DNA from: an uncultured Planctomycetaceae bacterium
Lineage (GTDB): Bacteria > Planctomycetota > Planctomycetia > Planctomycetales > Planctomycetaceae
Direction: 5' to 3'
DNA length: 53,330 nt
NCBI GenBank assembly: GCA_943787265.1
Contig: CALSLT010000049.1
Location: forward strand, 1-53,330
Shown here in pieces: positions 26,401-34,881 of the stretch. How positions within the stretch are numbered: position 1 is the first letter of the stretch; each line of letters begins with the position of its first letter. The notes below the pieces were generated by a model. The model did not search any database. It worked only from the letters and a program-made list of their open reading frames with translations, and had not been told where the DNA came from. Made by a program: the position numbers and the translations under genes.

Positions 26401-26440
26401 CGAAAATGGTCAGTTGCTGTGCTTCGTTAACGCTGAATGA
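23438..26440 (+). CDS. large secreted PQQ-like beta-propeller protein
   Basis: A 1,000-residue exported protein. After a signal peptide (FFRVALVVSMALPVPGQDVQA) comes an N-terminal domain to about residue 150 (KGIVAVLGFSNADAQNVVNLA), perhaps Rossmann-like. Two propeller-like halves follow. Repeats are seen as CINAYNGTILWRRPL, ALDRKTGKRLWHYRDDEF, CIDAKTGKLLWRNADKD, ALDNSGKTVWKAY, AFAAKTGRPLWTFRV and ALDAATGKLQ. CxC-type cysteines (WMCGCQLSLYG) lie mid-protein. I start at the ATG at 23438; a TTG five codons upstream is the alternative. The family is planctomycete-typical with no known enzyme activity. Confidence 0.85.
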   Translation: MSHRFFRVALVVSMALPVPGQDVQAQSAIEAAAAKLEVQKGIVAVLGFSNADAQNVVNLASSDGPRIYFQSADASAVNAVRVAAEKANSLTIRISADAGPLSSIHLSENLADGVLVAKAAADQVTDAEVLRVLRPLGIAIIGDRKLVKPVPEGIDNWSHPYHGPDNNPQSNDKLVKGAFQTQFIADPKFSPMPEQTVIAGGRIFKAMGHIAHKANQNEMLNTLLCINAYNGTILWRRPLPEGFMIHRNTMIATDDSLYLGDHESCKVIDARTGETTREIKIGEDISDGPTWKWMAMQHDVLFALVGNLEIKVETMRSSRRGLGHWPWGMWKGHDYKDPRTAFGHGRTFVALDRKTGKRLWHYRDDEFLDARAVCMKDDKIYVCSPEHFLACIDAKTGKLLWRNADKDLLAAIGPNERAQHYITGYATTCYMKCANDLLFFSGPQRKEMVVASAVDGKLKWTNEVGNLQLVLRDDAVYAAGPQKSSGMRLDYKTGNVLASFPARRACTRATGCADSIFFRASGGTVRVMTESNQATHIAPMRPPCQDGVLISNGHLYWGPWMCGCQLSLYGNIGLRPAGDFAEHSHDLGDDLYADALTVFGDPSRVPSLNTHTADWTTWRGNNERTDKTPNALPDGIKLAWQTEICNSELPTAPVAAGGLVFIADRTGVVRALDNSGKTVWKAYTAGPVYYPPSVAKNRVFVGCADGRVYAFAAKTGRPLWTFRVAPQDRWISVYDRLLSRWPVAGGVVVEDGTVYAAAGITHYDGTFLVALDAATGKLQANNDSSGTLSEQVDSGISMQGNLQIVNGELRFLGGGVYETARYDLKTLECLNEPRSDVSSQFRTAFYPYYPNYGKYVSLEYKCGDGNTLCHDASYEGSMFGNLSLQTPLPPGTQGMVKDAAREFLRRRGRGSAVPKDLWKDKADRRFTSFVVTEDRLLGAGHPDEKPDQSFLAAINVNDGSDLWVEKLPAVAVKGGVAVDSSGRILISLENGQLLCFVNAE

Positions 26441-26952
26441 ATCATCTCCATCGGTCAAACAGAGTCTGCCATGCGATTGTGTCCGTCTGGCGTTTCGCAC
26501 CGAACAGCGGTAGACTCCTTGTCCTTGCCAGTTTTCACTATGAATGCTGGCAGGAAACGATCGGATAAAGCGAGTAACGCTGTTCAAATTTAACCGAATA
26601 GCGTTTTCCGATCGAACGGGTGATCTGGCGGAGTTGGATTCTCTTGCCGCCCGTTTTACATGGTGTGGACAATCCGGTCCCACCTGATTGCTGCCAACCA
26701 TCGGTTGAGTTGACCGCTCTGGAAAAGCCGCTGGCGTCGTAGTTGACGCACTGAGTTCTGTGACTTTCTTGTTTGTCCGGAATTCCTGAGTAAGCGAGTT
26801 CGCTTTTCAATTGACGTCAACCACGGCCCGCTGTGACTGAGAGATCGCCTTATCGACGAATCTCAGCCAGCCTTCCAGCAGTCGTTTTCTGCGGTGTACG
26901 CAAATTCGGCTCTCGAAGCTCGGGCTTTCCGACCACCTTGTCAGGAACAATT
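26441..26952. other. intergenic region upstream of the DEAD-box helicase
   Basis: About 510 bases. The last 120 bases are an open extension of the helicase frame but lack family sequence. I see no RNA gene or strong terminator. Long leaders are usual for cold-inducible helicase genes, so a regulatory leader is possible but not shown. Confidence 0.4.
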
Positions 26953-28317
26953 TTGAAGACTTTCGCGGAAATTGACCTTATCGCACCGCTGCATCGAGCA
27001 CTGGTCGACGAGAAATACGAAACACCGACGCCCATCCAGGCTCAAACGATTCCGGCCGCACTATCCGGCCGCGACGTTCTGGGATGTGCTCAAACCGGAA
27101 CCGGCAAGACCGCCGCGTTCGCGCTGCCCATTCTCGACCGTCTGGGCGAAGAACAGCCTCGTAGCAAGCCAAACTGCCCGAACGTTCTTGTCCTGGCACC
27201 AACTCGCGAACTGGCAATCCAGATTGGCGACAGCTTTGCCACTTACGGCAAGAATCTGCCGCTGAAACACGTCCTTGTCTACGGCGGAGTCAGCCAGAAC
27301 AGCCAGGTTCGAGCATTAAACAAGGGAGCCCATATTCTTGTGGCGACTCCCGGCCGGCTGCTCGACCTGATGAATCAAGGCTACATCCACCTCAATCATC
27401 TTCAGGTGTTTGTGCTCGACGAAGCCGACCGGATGCTCGACATGGGCTTCCTCCCGGACCTCAAAAAGATCATCAAACAGCTTCCGAAAAAGCGACAGTC
27501 GCTGTTTTTCTCAGCAACCATGCCGCCAAACATCGTCGAGCTATCTCGGCAGCTTCTGACCAACCCGACGAGCGTCAACGTGACGCCGAAGAAGACCAGC
27601 GTCGAGCGAATCGAGCAGCAGGTTTACTACATCGAACGAACCGGCAAGCGAGAACTGCTCAAGAAGATACTGCAGAAGCCTGACGTTGATCGAGCGATCG
27701 TCTTCTCCCGAACCAAACGCGGCGCCAACATGCTGGCTCAGAAACTGCTTCTGGCCGGGATCAAGGCGGCGGCCATTCACGGAAACAAATCACAGGGGGC
27801 TCGGCAGCGAGCACTCGAAGCATTCCGCACAAAACAGATCGACGTTCTTGTGGCGACCGACGTCGCAGCACGAGGAATCGACATCGACGGCGTCACTCAC
27901 GTCGTGAATTACGATCTTCCCACTGAGCCGGAAAGCTATGTTCACCGCATTGGCCGCACAGGTCGTGCTGGTGCTGAAGGGCTGGCGATTTCGTTCTGCA
28001 CATCCGATGAGCGACGAGATCTGATGGCGATCGAAAAGCTGATTGGCCAAAAAGTACCGCTCGCCCCTGGACAACCAGCTCCTCAGCCCGTATCAGAGGA
28101 AAGTAAAAAAGCGGCTCCTCAACGAGGCGGCCGCCGAAATTCGCGCCCCCGACGTGGCGGACAAGGACGATCAGGGGACACATCGAAGAATTCCGGATCA
28201 CAACGTACTGCAGGTCACGGCTCGACTGAAGCAACGGCAACTGACGGGAAGCCGAAGCGACGACGACGCCGTAAGGGAACACGACGACAACAACAGTCAG
28301 GTCAAACGACCGGCTAA
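26953..28317 (+). CDS. rhlE: DEAD-box ATP-dependent RNA helicase, RhlE-like
   Basis: A 454-residue cytoplasmic helicase. Motifs in order: Q-motif (FAEIDLIAPLHRALVDEKYETPTPIQ), I (AQTGTGKT), Ia (PTRELA), Ib (TPGRLLDL), II (VLDEADRMLDMGF), III (SATMP), IV (AIVFSRTKRGAN), V (TDVAARGIDI) and VI (YVHRIGRTGRAG). A basic, Arg/Gln-rich tail follows, as in RhlE. I choose the TTG at 26953 because AGGA stands six bases upstream and the Q-motif begins at once. It is followed by a small basic protein and a cold-shock protein, a setting that suggests RNA unwinding at low temperature. Confidence 0.92.
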   Translation: MKTFAEIDLIAPLHRALVDEKYETPTPIQAQTIPAALSGRDVLGCAQTGTGKTAAFALPILDRLGEEQPRSKPNCPNVLVLAPTRELAIQIGDSFATYGKNLPLKHVLVYGGVSQNSQVRALNKGAHILVATPGRLLDLMNQGYIHLNHLQVFVLDEADRMLDMGFLPDLKKIIKQLPKKRQSLFFSATMPPNIVELSRQLLTNPTSVNVTPKKTSVERIEQQVYYIERTGKRELLKKILQKPDVDRAIVFSRTKRGANMLAQKLLLAGIKAAAIHGNKSQGARQRALEAFRTKQIDVLVATDVAARGIDIDGVTHVVNYDLPTEPESYVHRIGRTGRAGAEGLAISFCTSDERRDLMAIEKLIGQKVPLAPGQPAPQPVSEESKKAAPQRGGRRNSRPRRGGQGRSGDTSKNSGSQRTAGHGSTEATATDGKPKRRRRRKGTRRQQQSGQTTG

Positions 28318-28374
28318 CCCGAGACGCGTTCCGAAACGATTATTGAGCCCCGTCGATATTCAAGGAGAAATCCC

Positions 28375-28563
28375 ATCGCAAAGAATCAGAATACATTCGC
28401 CAAGCGTCAGCGCGAGATGGAAAAAAAGACCAAGGCTGAGGATAAACGTGCTCGCCGTCTGAAACAGAAGGAAGACGCTGAGGCCGGAATAGACTCAGAC
28501 GAAGAAAATCCATCAGGCGGCCCTGCTGAGCCAACTCAGGAAGAACTCGACGGGCTCTTCTAA
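28375..28563 (+). CDS. small basic protein between helicase and cold-shock genes, apparent ATC start
   Basis: A 62-residue protein, xAKNQNTFAKRQREMEKKTKAED..., basic in its first half and acidic at the end (EELDGLF). Similar small proteins (start AR/KNQNxFxKRxRExxKKxKAxxK) occur beside cold-shock genes in several phyla. AAGGAG stands seven bases before the ATC at 28375, exactly where a start is expected. No ATG, GTG or TTG exists in frame between the helicase stop and this point, and the first internal ATG (28416) would remove the conserved N terminus. Either ATC is used or the base is miscalled. Confidence 0.65.
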   Translation: MAKNQNTFAKRQREMEKKTKAEDKRARRLKQKEDAEAGIDSDEENPSGGPAEPTQEELDGLF

Positions 28564-28715
28564 CTATTTCAGGCAGACTGGCTCGTGTCGAAAGAGTTCC
28601 GTTCCGGAGAAGCTCGACATCAGCGACCACTATAAATCCACGTGTGGTCCACGTAGCGTGAATGTTTCGCGCATCGACGGCGGCACAAATTTTTCGAGAG
28701 CATTGGAACACGAGA

Positions 28716-28913
28716 ATGGCTGAAGGAACAATTAAGAGAATTACTGACAAAGGATTTGGCTTCATCGAAGACGGCTCCGGAACTGACATGTTCTTCCACC
28801 ACTCAGCAGTGGAAGGCATCGATTTCGAAGCACTGCGAGAAGGCCAGCAAGTTACCTTTGAAGCAGGCAGCGGCCCCAAAGGCCCACGTGCTGAAAACGT
28901 TCGCCCTGTCTAA
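28716..28913 (+). CDS. cold-shock-domain protein
   Basis: A 65-residue single-domain CSD protein that binds single-stranded RNA and DNA and melts secondary structure. RNP1 (KGFGFIE) and RNP2 (DMFFHHS) are intact, and the ending (GPRAENVRPV) is typical. I start at the ATG at 28716 (MAEGTIKRI). The 150-base gap after the small basic gene could form a leader of the kind used for cold induction. A strong terminator stands 50 bases downstream. Confidence 0.95.
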   Translation: MAEGTIKRITDKGFGFIEDGSGTDMFFHHSAVEGIDFEALREGQQVTFEAGSGPKGPRAENVRPV

Positions 28914-28964
28914 TTGGCAATCGCCTGATTGCTGATTAACAAAGCGACCGACAACTCAAAACAT

Positions 28965-28994
28965 CGAGAACCGACAGGTTCTCGGTGTTTTTTT
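28965..28994 (+). terminator. rho-independent terminator after the cold-shock gene
   Basis: A perfect 8-base stem (CGAGAACC / GGTTCTCG) with a 4-base loop is followed by GTG and a run of seven T. Confidence 0.9.
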
Positions 28995-29105
28995 ACGCAT
29001 ACACAAACTGTCGGACATGACGAAAGCAGGACGTAAAGCTGGCACAACTTTCAGGAAAGATGACTTCAGACCGGCGAGGAAAAGTGTCTCGGGACGTTAC
29101 GGCAA

Positions 29106-30515
29106 CTATGCAAGAAGTTCGTCGAGCACTGCCGCTTCGTAGACATCTGTCAGACGTTCGTCTCGGCCATTGTGGTGCCAGCTTAGAGATTCATGGTCCA
29201 GCCCAAGCAGTTGCAGAATAGTCGCGTGCACGTTTGCTGTTTGGCATCTCTTCTCAACGGCTCTGTAGCCGAAATCGTCCGTCGCCCCGTAGTGCTGCCC
29301 GCCTTTGATCCCGCCGCCTGACATCCACATGCTGAACCCGTAGGGGTGATGATCTCGCCCATAAGCAATCTTTGTGTTGCGCTGTTCGGCCCCCGGCGTT
29401 CTTCCAAACTCGCCGCCCCACAGGATCAATGTCGAATCCAGCAGGCCTCGCCGTTTCAAATCAGTCAGTAGCGCTCCGATAGGCTGGTCCGTGCGCTGGC
29501 AGCACTTCTTTGTCCCCTCGTTGTTGTTGGAGTGGGTGTCCCAGGGCTGGCCCGACATGAACAGTGACACGAAACGAACTCCGCGTTCCACCAGCCGGCG
29601 AGCCATCAGACACCGCGTCCCGTATGACTTGGTCGTCGCCTTATCCAGTCCGTAGAGTTTATGTGTTTCTTCGGTTTCCTGAGAAAGGTCGAGTGCGTCG
29701 GTCGCGGCCAGTTGCATCCGGCCGGCCAGTTCAAACGTTTCGATGCGAGCTTCGAGTTCCAACTCCCCGGGACGCTCTGCAAGGTGTTTTTCATTGAGCT
29801 GCCGGAGCAGATTGGCGCGTGCTTGCTCGATCGCAGGTGGGCGAGGCTGCTTTGGCTGGAGATTCAACACTGGACTGCCCTGTTCCCGAAAAACCGTCCC
29901 CTGATATCGAGGTGGCAGCCAACCGCTCGTCCAGTTTCGAACGCCGTTAACAGATGCACCACCTGGGTCAGGAAGAGCCACGAACGCTGGCAGGTTTCGA
30001 TTCTCAGCTCCGAGGCCATAAGCAGACCACGATCCCAGAGTTGGTCGTCCACCGGTTGTCATCCCGGTTTGAGCCATCCAGATCGCCTGCTCGTGATTTC
30101 GGTGTTCAGTAAACATAGACCGAATCACCGCGATGTCGTCAGCATGTTCCGAAACACCAGGCTGAATCTCCGAGAATTCCAAACCACTCTGACCACATTT
30201 GTGGAACTGAAATGGTGACCCCATCAAATTCTTCGTTCGCTTTTCGTCATCTGCCACTTCGTTCGGCGGAGCTTTCCCGTCAAAGCGTTTAAGGACCGGC
30301 TTCGGATCCAGCAGGTCCATGTGACTGGGGCCGCCGTGCATGTAAAGCTGAATTACCGCATTCGCTCGAGGCTGAAAGTCCGCCGAAACTTTGGGCTGAT
30401 CGCTAGCGGCGATGGATGACTCCCCGAGAAGAGTCCCCAACGCAAGACCTCCGAATCCACACCCCAACCGGCTAAGCACATCGCGTCGTGACAGAAGATC
30501 GAATTGATTCATCAT
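29106..30515 (-). CDS. DUF1501 protein (Tat-exported, sulfatase-like fold)
   Basis: A 469-residue protein with a twin-arginine-type leader (LLSRRDVLSRLGCGFGGLALGTLLG). DUF1501 signatures follow: AVIQLYMHGGPSHMDLLDPKP, GQSGLEFSEIQPGVSEHADDIAVIRSMFTEHRNHEQA, TLGSWSAYGLGAENRNLPAFVAL, LILWGGEFGRTPGAE and GRDHHPYGFSMWMSGGGIKGG. The fold is alkaline-phosphatase-like, but the activity is unknown. The ATG follows immediately after the stop of the DUF1549/DUF1553 gene (TGAATG). The pair is a standard planctomycete operon, probably for extracytoplasmic processing of a polymer or metabolite. Confidence 0.95.
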   Translation of the reverse strand: MMNQFDLLSRRDVLSRLGCGFGGLALGTLLGESSIAASDQPKVSADFQPRANAVIQLYMHGGPSHMDLLDPKPVLKRFDGKAPPNEVADDEKRTKNLMGSPFQFHKCGQSGLEFSEIQPGVSEHADDIAVIRSMFTEHRNHEQAIWMAQTGMTTGGRPTLGSWSAYGLGAENRNLPAFVALPDPGGASVNGVRNWTSGWLPPRYQGTVFREQGSPVLNLQPKQPRPPAIEQARANLLRQLNEKHLAERPGELELEARIETFELAGRMQLAATDALDLSQETEETHKLYGLDKATTKSYGTRCLMARRLVERGVRFVSLFMSGQPWDTHSNNNEGTKKCCQRTDQPIGALLTDLKRRGLLDSTLILWGGEFGRTPGAEQRNTKIAYGRDHHPYGFSMWMSGGGIKGGQHYGATDDFGYRAVEKRCQTANVHATILQLLGLDHESLSWHHNGRDERLTDVYEAAVLDELLA

Positions 30516-33161
30516 TCAGTCCACGTAAACAAACTCGTTGGAACTCATCAGCATGTGGCAAAGATCAGCCAGTGCCTTGCGGCGTGCTTCAGCAACCACA
30601 TCCATCTTGATTCGGTCAGCTTCAGCGTGCTGCTCAAGGTATCTTACTCTTTGGGCTTCGAAAAACTCCGACAGCAGTTCATGTTCGCTCCCCCCTGGCT
30701 CACGAGAAAACGCCGTCAGCACTGCTCGCCCAACAGTATCATTCGCCCCTTCAGCCTCGACACGAAGTGCAAAAGCCGAAGCGGCACGAGTCATCGCGTC
30801 ACTATTGAGCAAGGTCAATGCCTGAGTCGACACAGTCGACGTGCTCCTTTGCGTGCAGTTCACCGAAATGTTCGGCTGATCGAAAACTTCAAGCATGGTT
30901 TCAGGATTGAGCCGCAGAAGTTTCACGTAAATCGATCGACGATTCTGATCCTGCCCGGCCGGCACGATGACTTCACCATCCTTTTGCCTGGCGACGGCTT
31001 GTCCGGCTCCGAACATTGGCGAACTCAAGGTTCCCGACGTCGCCAACAGGGCGTCACGCAACGGTTCCGCTTCCAACCGTCGCAACGTCTGCCGCCACAG
31101 AAGTTCGTTGTCCGGGTCAACTTTTTCACAGACAGACCGATGTTGCGCAGCCATTCGTGAGCTTTGCTGCCAGGTACTCGAATTCAAAATCAATCGATGG
31201 ACGTGTTTGACGCTCCATCCGCTGCGTACGAATTCCGTCGCCAGCCAGTCGAGCAATTCAGGGTGCGACGGCGACGACCCTGACACTCCAAAATCGTCCG
31301 ACGTTGCGACAATGCCAGTGCCAAAATGGTGCATCCAGATCCGGTTAACCATCACGCGAGCGGTCAATGGGTGTTCCGGTTGAGTCAGCCATCTTGCAAA
31401 GGCCAGCCGACGCCCGCTGGTTTTCGATTCCGAATCCGGAGCCGACCATTCGAACGGTTCTGGAGAAGCGATCGTTGAAATCACTCCCGGCTCGACCAGC
31501 GGTCCCGGCGTGAGCGCGTCACCTCGCAGCAAAACAGGAGTCGTCGCTTCGCCCGGTTGGTCGTACAAGGCTCGCACTTCGTCAAAGAGCCATCGTCGAC
31601 TCTCTTCTGCGGCGATCTTCGTGCTGATGTCTTTCGTTCCTTGCGTGTACTCGGGGTACTTGGCGATGACCTCTTCAAGTTCTTTGCCCTGCGGACGCAG
31701 TTTCTTTTCAAACTTTCCTGCGAGGTACTTCTGAACTTCGGTTCGCGTTTCCGACTTCGCACTCAGAGCTGATTTGACATCTTCACGCAGCTCTTCCGGC
31801 AGCATTTGCAGTTGATCGTCGAAAACGCGAACTGTGAATGTCTTTTTCAATTCTGCCTGTTCAGCCTTCAAGGCTTTGACTGTGGCATCAACTTCGGCGT
31901 TCTTTTTTGCCGCTGCTTCCTTCTGCCGTTTCGAGGCGATCGGCAGCCGACGATTCATTTGCGGGATCCATTTATTGGTACGATACGCCGTCGTAAACAC
32001 AGCCTGCATGCGGTAGTAATCGACCTGTGGCACCGGATCGAACTTGTGGCTGTGACACCGAGCGCACTGCACCGTCAGTCCCATCGTCGACGAGCAGACA
32101 ATCTGCAGCGTGTCAAAAAGAGTCGGATAGAAATACTGAGCCGCCGCATTCTTAATCGAGCTGAAGTCTGGCCGGCTGGGATCCGCCGCTGTCCGCAGAA
32201 AGCCGGTTGCAATGATCCCTTCGACGACTTCCTCAGGCAGTTCGTCTTCGTTCTCGAAGGCGTTCCAGTAGTCGGTCAACTCATCGCCAGCGATCTGTTC
32301 CTGCAAAAACCTGTCGTACGGTTTGTCACTGTTGAAAGCTCGAATGACGTAATCGCGATATCGCCATGCCAGTGGTAACGCGCGATCCTCGTTGAGTATT
32401 CCTGCCGACTCCGTGAACCCCGCGACGTCGAGCCAGTGCCGCGCCCATCGCTCGCCATACTGCGGGCTGGCCAGCATTCGATTTATCATCCGTTCGTACG
32501 ACCCCGGCCCGTCATCCGCAATGAACTGTTTGACTTCTTCTGGCAACGGCGGCAGCCCGACCAAGTCGAATGACGCCCGCCTCAGCAGAGTCAGCCGATT
32601 GGCACGCGGTGCAGATGGCAAGTTGTTTTTCTCCAACTGCCTCAGCACAAAAGCGTCGATGGGATTCCGCACGCGATCACGGTTTCGCACATTCGGGACA
32701 GCGGGGCGTACTGGGGAACGAAACGACCAAAGGTCCGCATCCGTTACGTCGTCTGAACGATCGATCGCCGCCGCGTTACTGACGCCGCTGGCTCCATCGT
32801 TGATCCATTTTCGGATCAAACCTTTTTCGTCCGCTGTCAGTTTCTGCCCAACGGGCGGCATTTTTTCTGAGCTGACCATCTCGTACAGCAGACTGAATTC
32901 CGCTGCCCGAATTCGCAGCGCCGCGCCAGACTTGCCGCCAGTCAGCAGCGAGGCCGGGCTCGTCAGATTCAGGCCGGCTTTTGGCTCAACTCCTGCGTGG
33001 CAGCGAATGCACTTTGCCTTGATGATTGGCAGGATGTCTTTTTCGAAAGTCAGCTCCACTTTAGCAACGTCCGCCGCAAGCGTCTCAGGTGGAGACTGCA
33101 TCGCCGTCGCCAGCACACAAACCAGCGTGGCAACTGCAGGTTTTCTGAAAGCAGGCTTCAT
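30516..33161 (-). CDS. DUF1549/DUF1553 protein with Planctomycete cytochrome C domain
   Basis: An 881-residue exported protein. The signal peptide (PAVATLVCVLATAMQSPPETLA) is followed by a cytochrome-c-like segment with one haem motif, AKCIRCHAG near residue 50, and the usual SSEKMPPVGQKLTADE. DUF1549 (NPIDAFVLRQLEKNNL, GERWARHWLDVAGFTESAG, VQCARCHSHKFDPVPQVDYY with a second CxxCH) and DUF1553 (FARWLTQPEHPLTARVMVNRIWMHHFG, LLDWLATEFVRSGWSVKHVHRLIL) follow. I start at the ATG at 33161, which gives the signal peptide. It is the first gene of the operon with DUF1501. Confidence 0.95.
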   Translation of the reverse strand: MKPAFRKPAVATLVCVLATAMQSPPETLAADVAKVELTFEKDILPIIKAKCIRCHAGVEPKAGLNLTSPASLLTGGKSGAALRIRAAEFSLLYEMVSSEKMPPVGQKLTADEKGLIRKWINDGASGVSNAAAIDRSDDVTDADLWSFRSPVRPAVPNVRNRDRVRNPIDAFVLRQLEKNNLPSAPRANRLTLLRRASFDLVGLPPLPEEVKQFIADDGPGSYERMINRMLASPQYGERWARHWLDVAGFTESAGILNEDRALPLAWRYRDYVIRAFNSDKPYDRFLQEQIAGDELTDYWNAFENEDELPEEVVEGIIATGFLRTAADPSRPDFSSIKNAAAQYFYPTLFDTLQIVCSSTMGLTVQCARCHSHKFDPVPQVDYYRMQAVFTTAYRTNKWIPQMNRRLPIASKRQKEAAAKKNAEVDATVKALKAEQAELKKTFTVRVFDDQLQMLPEELREDVKSALSAKSETRTEVQKYLAGKFEKKLRPQGKELEEVIAKYPEYTQGTKDISTKIAAEESRRWLFDEVRALYDQPGEATTPVLLRGDALTPGPLVEPGVISTIASPEPFEWSAPDSESKTSGRRLAFARWLTQPEHPLTARVMVNRIWMHHFGTGIVATSDDFGVSGSSPSHPELLDWLATEFVRSGWSVKHVHRLILNSSTWQQSSRMAAQHRSVCEKVDPDNELLWRQTLRRLEAEPLRDALLATSGTLSSPMFGAGQAVARQKDGEVIVPAGQDQNRRSIYVKLLRLNPETMLEVFDQPNISVNCTQRSTSTVSTQALTLLNSDAMTRAASAFALRVEAEGANDTVGRAVLTAFSREPGGSEHELLSEFFEAQRVRYLEQHAEADRIKMDVVAEARRKALADLCHMLMSSNEFVYVD

Positions 33162-33409
33162 TCGAAAACTCCGTGCGTCAACAATACATCTTCCGCCAGC
33201 AAATGCTGATGCCTCAATCATGACCTGGATTCACCATTCTGGAAACACGGACGGAGTAAATCCGACGAAGCGATGGTTTCAATTCTGGTTTCCCGGTCCC
33301 GCAACTCCGTCAGTATCCGGATTCTGAAACTCATTTGAGTCGCGTCACAACGAAACGTCGACAACAATGCGGGGTGTCATCCACGAGTTTGGAAGCACAG
33401 GAGAGTTCC

Positions 33410-34669
33410 ATGTTCCGTCTGTTGTCCACTTTTGCAGTCCTGGCCGTTGCCACTCAACTCTTCGCCGCCGAAATCCCCGATCGCTACTGGCCACGGTGGC
33501 GGGGACCAGAGGATTCAGGCAGTGCTGCCTTCGCAAATTGCCCAGTAAAATGGAGTAAGGACGACGGGCATCTCTGGAAGGTCAAGCTTCCGGGCATTGG
33601 TTGTTCGACGCCGGTTGTATGGGGCGACCACATTCTGCTGACCAGCACTCAGGACGGACAGGATCTGGCTATTGCTTACGACTGGACTGGCACGCTGACC
33701 TGGACGACAAACATCGGTGCCGGAGTACCAGGCAAGCATCGCAACGGGTCAGGCAGCAACCCTTCTATCGTTACGGACGGCGAACGAGTATTTGCCTACT
33801 TTAAGAGCGGTAACCTGGCCGCGTTAGACTTTAGCGGGAACTTGCTGTGGCAAACGAATCTGCAGGAATCCTACGGCAAGTTGAAACTGTATTGGGATCA
33901 GGGAACGTCGCCAGCACTCACGAAGCGGGACGTAATCGTGGCGGTCATGCACGGCGGAGATTCATACGTCGTCGCATTCGATCAACGAAGTGGCAAACAA
34001 ACGTGGAAAGTTCCCCGCAACTACAACGTGCCGGTCGAGTGTGACCACAGCTATACCACACCAATCGCTCTGGACCAGAACGGCACCGAGACGATCCTCA
34101 TTTGGGGAGCCGAGCACCTGACCGCTCACGATGCGAAAGACGGCAGCGAACTGTGGTCATGCGGAGGCTTCAATCCCGAAGAAAAACGTAACTGGGTTCA
34201 GGTCGCTTCTTTCGTTGTCGATGGGGACATCGCCGTAATTCCCTACGGCCGCGGAGCACGATTGGCCGGCATTCGTCTGGGCGGCAGCGGAGACGTTTCC
34301 GATACCCACCGAGTGTGGACTAAAGAAAACGTCGGATCGTTCGTACCGACTCCCAGCCTTGTCGACGGCAAGGTCATCGTCGTTCGCGACGGTGGCGAAA
34401 TTGTGTGCGCCGACTCCCGGACAGGAAAGACACTCTGGCAGGATCGATTCCCGAAACATCGATCCAAGTTTTACGCCTCGCCGACAATTGCCGGGAATCG
34501 ACTCTACGTCCCGCGCGAAGACGGAGTCGTCCTGGTCGCCGACATCAGCGATGGCTTCAAACTCCTCGCCGAAAACGAAATGGGCGAACGGCTGATCGCC
34601 TCACCAGTCCCGATCGGCAACCGCCTGCTGATCCGAGGCGAACAACACCTCTACTGCGTCGGCAAGTAG
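33410..34669 (+). CDS. secreted PQQ-like beta-propeller protein
   Basis: A 419-residue exported protein. The signal peptide is MFRLLSTFAVLAVATQLFAA, and CAGGAGAG stands upstream of the ATG at 33410. The mature protein opens with the family hallmark RYWPRWRGPEDSGSA and has propeller strands such as CSTPVVWGDHILLTS, AFDQRSGKQTWKV, AHDAKDGSELWSCGG and CADSRTGKTLWQDRF. It is the divergent neighbour of the DUF1549/DUF1553 operon across a 248-base promoter region. PQQ binding is not shown by the sequence. Confidence 0.87.
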   Translation: MFRLLSTFAVLAVATQLFAAEIPDRYWPRWRGPEDSGSAAFANCPVKWSKDDGHLWKVKLPGIGCSTPVVWGDHILLTSTQDGQDLAIAYDWTGTLTWTTNIGAGVPGKHRNGSGSNPSIVTDGERVFAYFKSGNLAALDFSGNLLWQTNLQESYGKLKLYWDQGTSPALTKRDVIVAVMHGGDSYVVAFDQRSGKQTWKVPRNYNVPVECDHSYTTPIALDQNGTETILIWGAEHLTAHDAKDGSELWSCGGFNPEEKRNWVQVASFVVDGDIAVIPYGRGARLAGIRLGGSGDVSDTHRVWTKENVGSFVPTPSLVDGKVIVVRDGGEIVCADSRTGKTLWQDRFPKHRSKFYASPTIAGNRLYVPREDGVVLVADISDGFKLLAENEMGERLIASPVPIGNRLLIRGEQHLYCVGK

Positions 34670-34767
34670 CGCGACGCAGCAAAGTGTCACGCCGCATAAC
34701 CGACCACCGCGCGACGCTATCCCCGACTCGGCAAGCTCTGCCGATTGTAAGAATCATTCGCGTACGG

Positions 34768-34807
34768 AAGTTGCCTGACGATACTGCATCGCGATGTGAG
34801 GCAACTT
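34768..34807. repeat. nested inverted repeat in a spacer
   Basis: A perfect 9-base stem (AAGTTGCCT / AGGCAACTT) encloses a second palindrome (CATCGCGATG). There is no T run, so it is not a simple terminator. It lies about 75 bases before the cyclase start and might be an RNA structure or operator. Confidence 0.45.
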
Positions 34808-34881
34808 GTCGATGAGATCAAAAGATGCAGCTTCTGCCATTTTGTCGATTTCCCAAACTCACACTCTGACAGCGATCAAGC

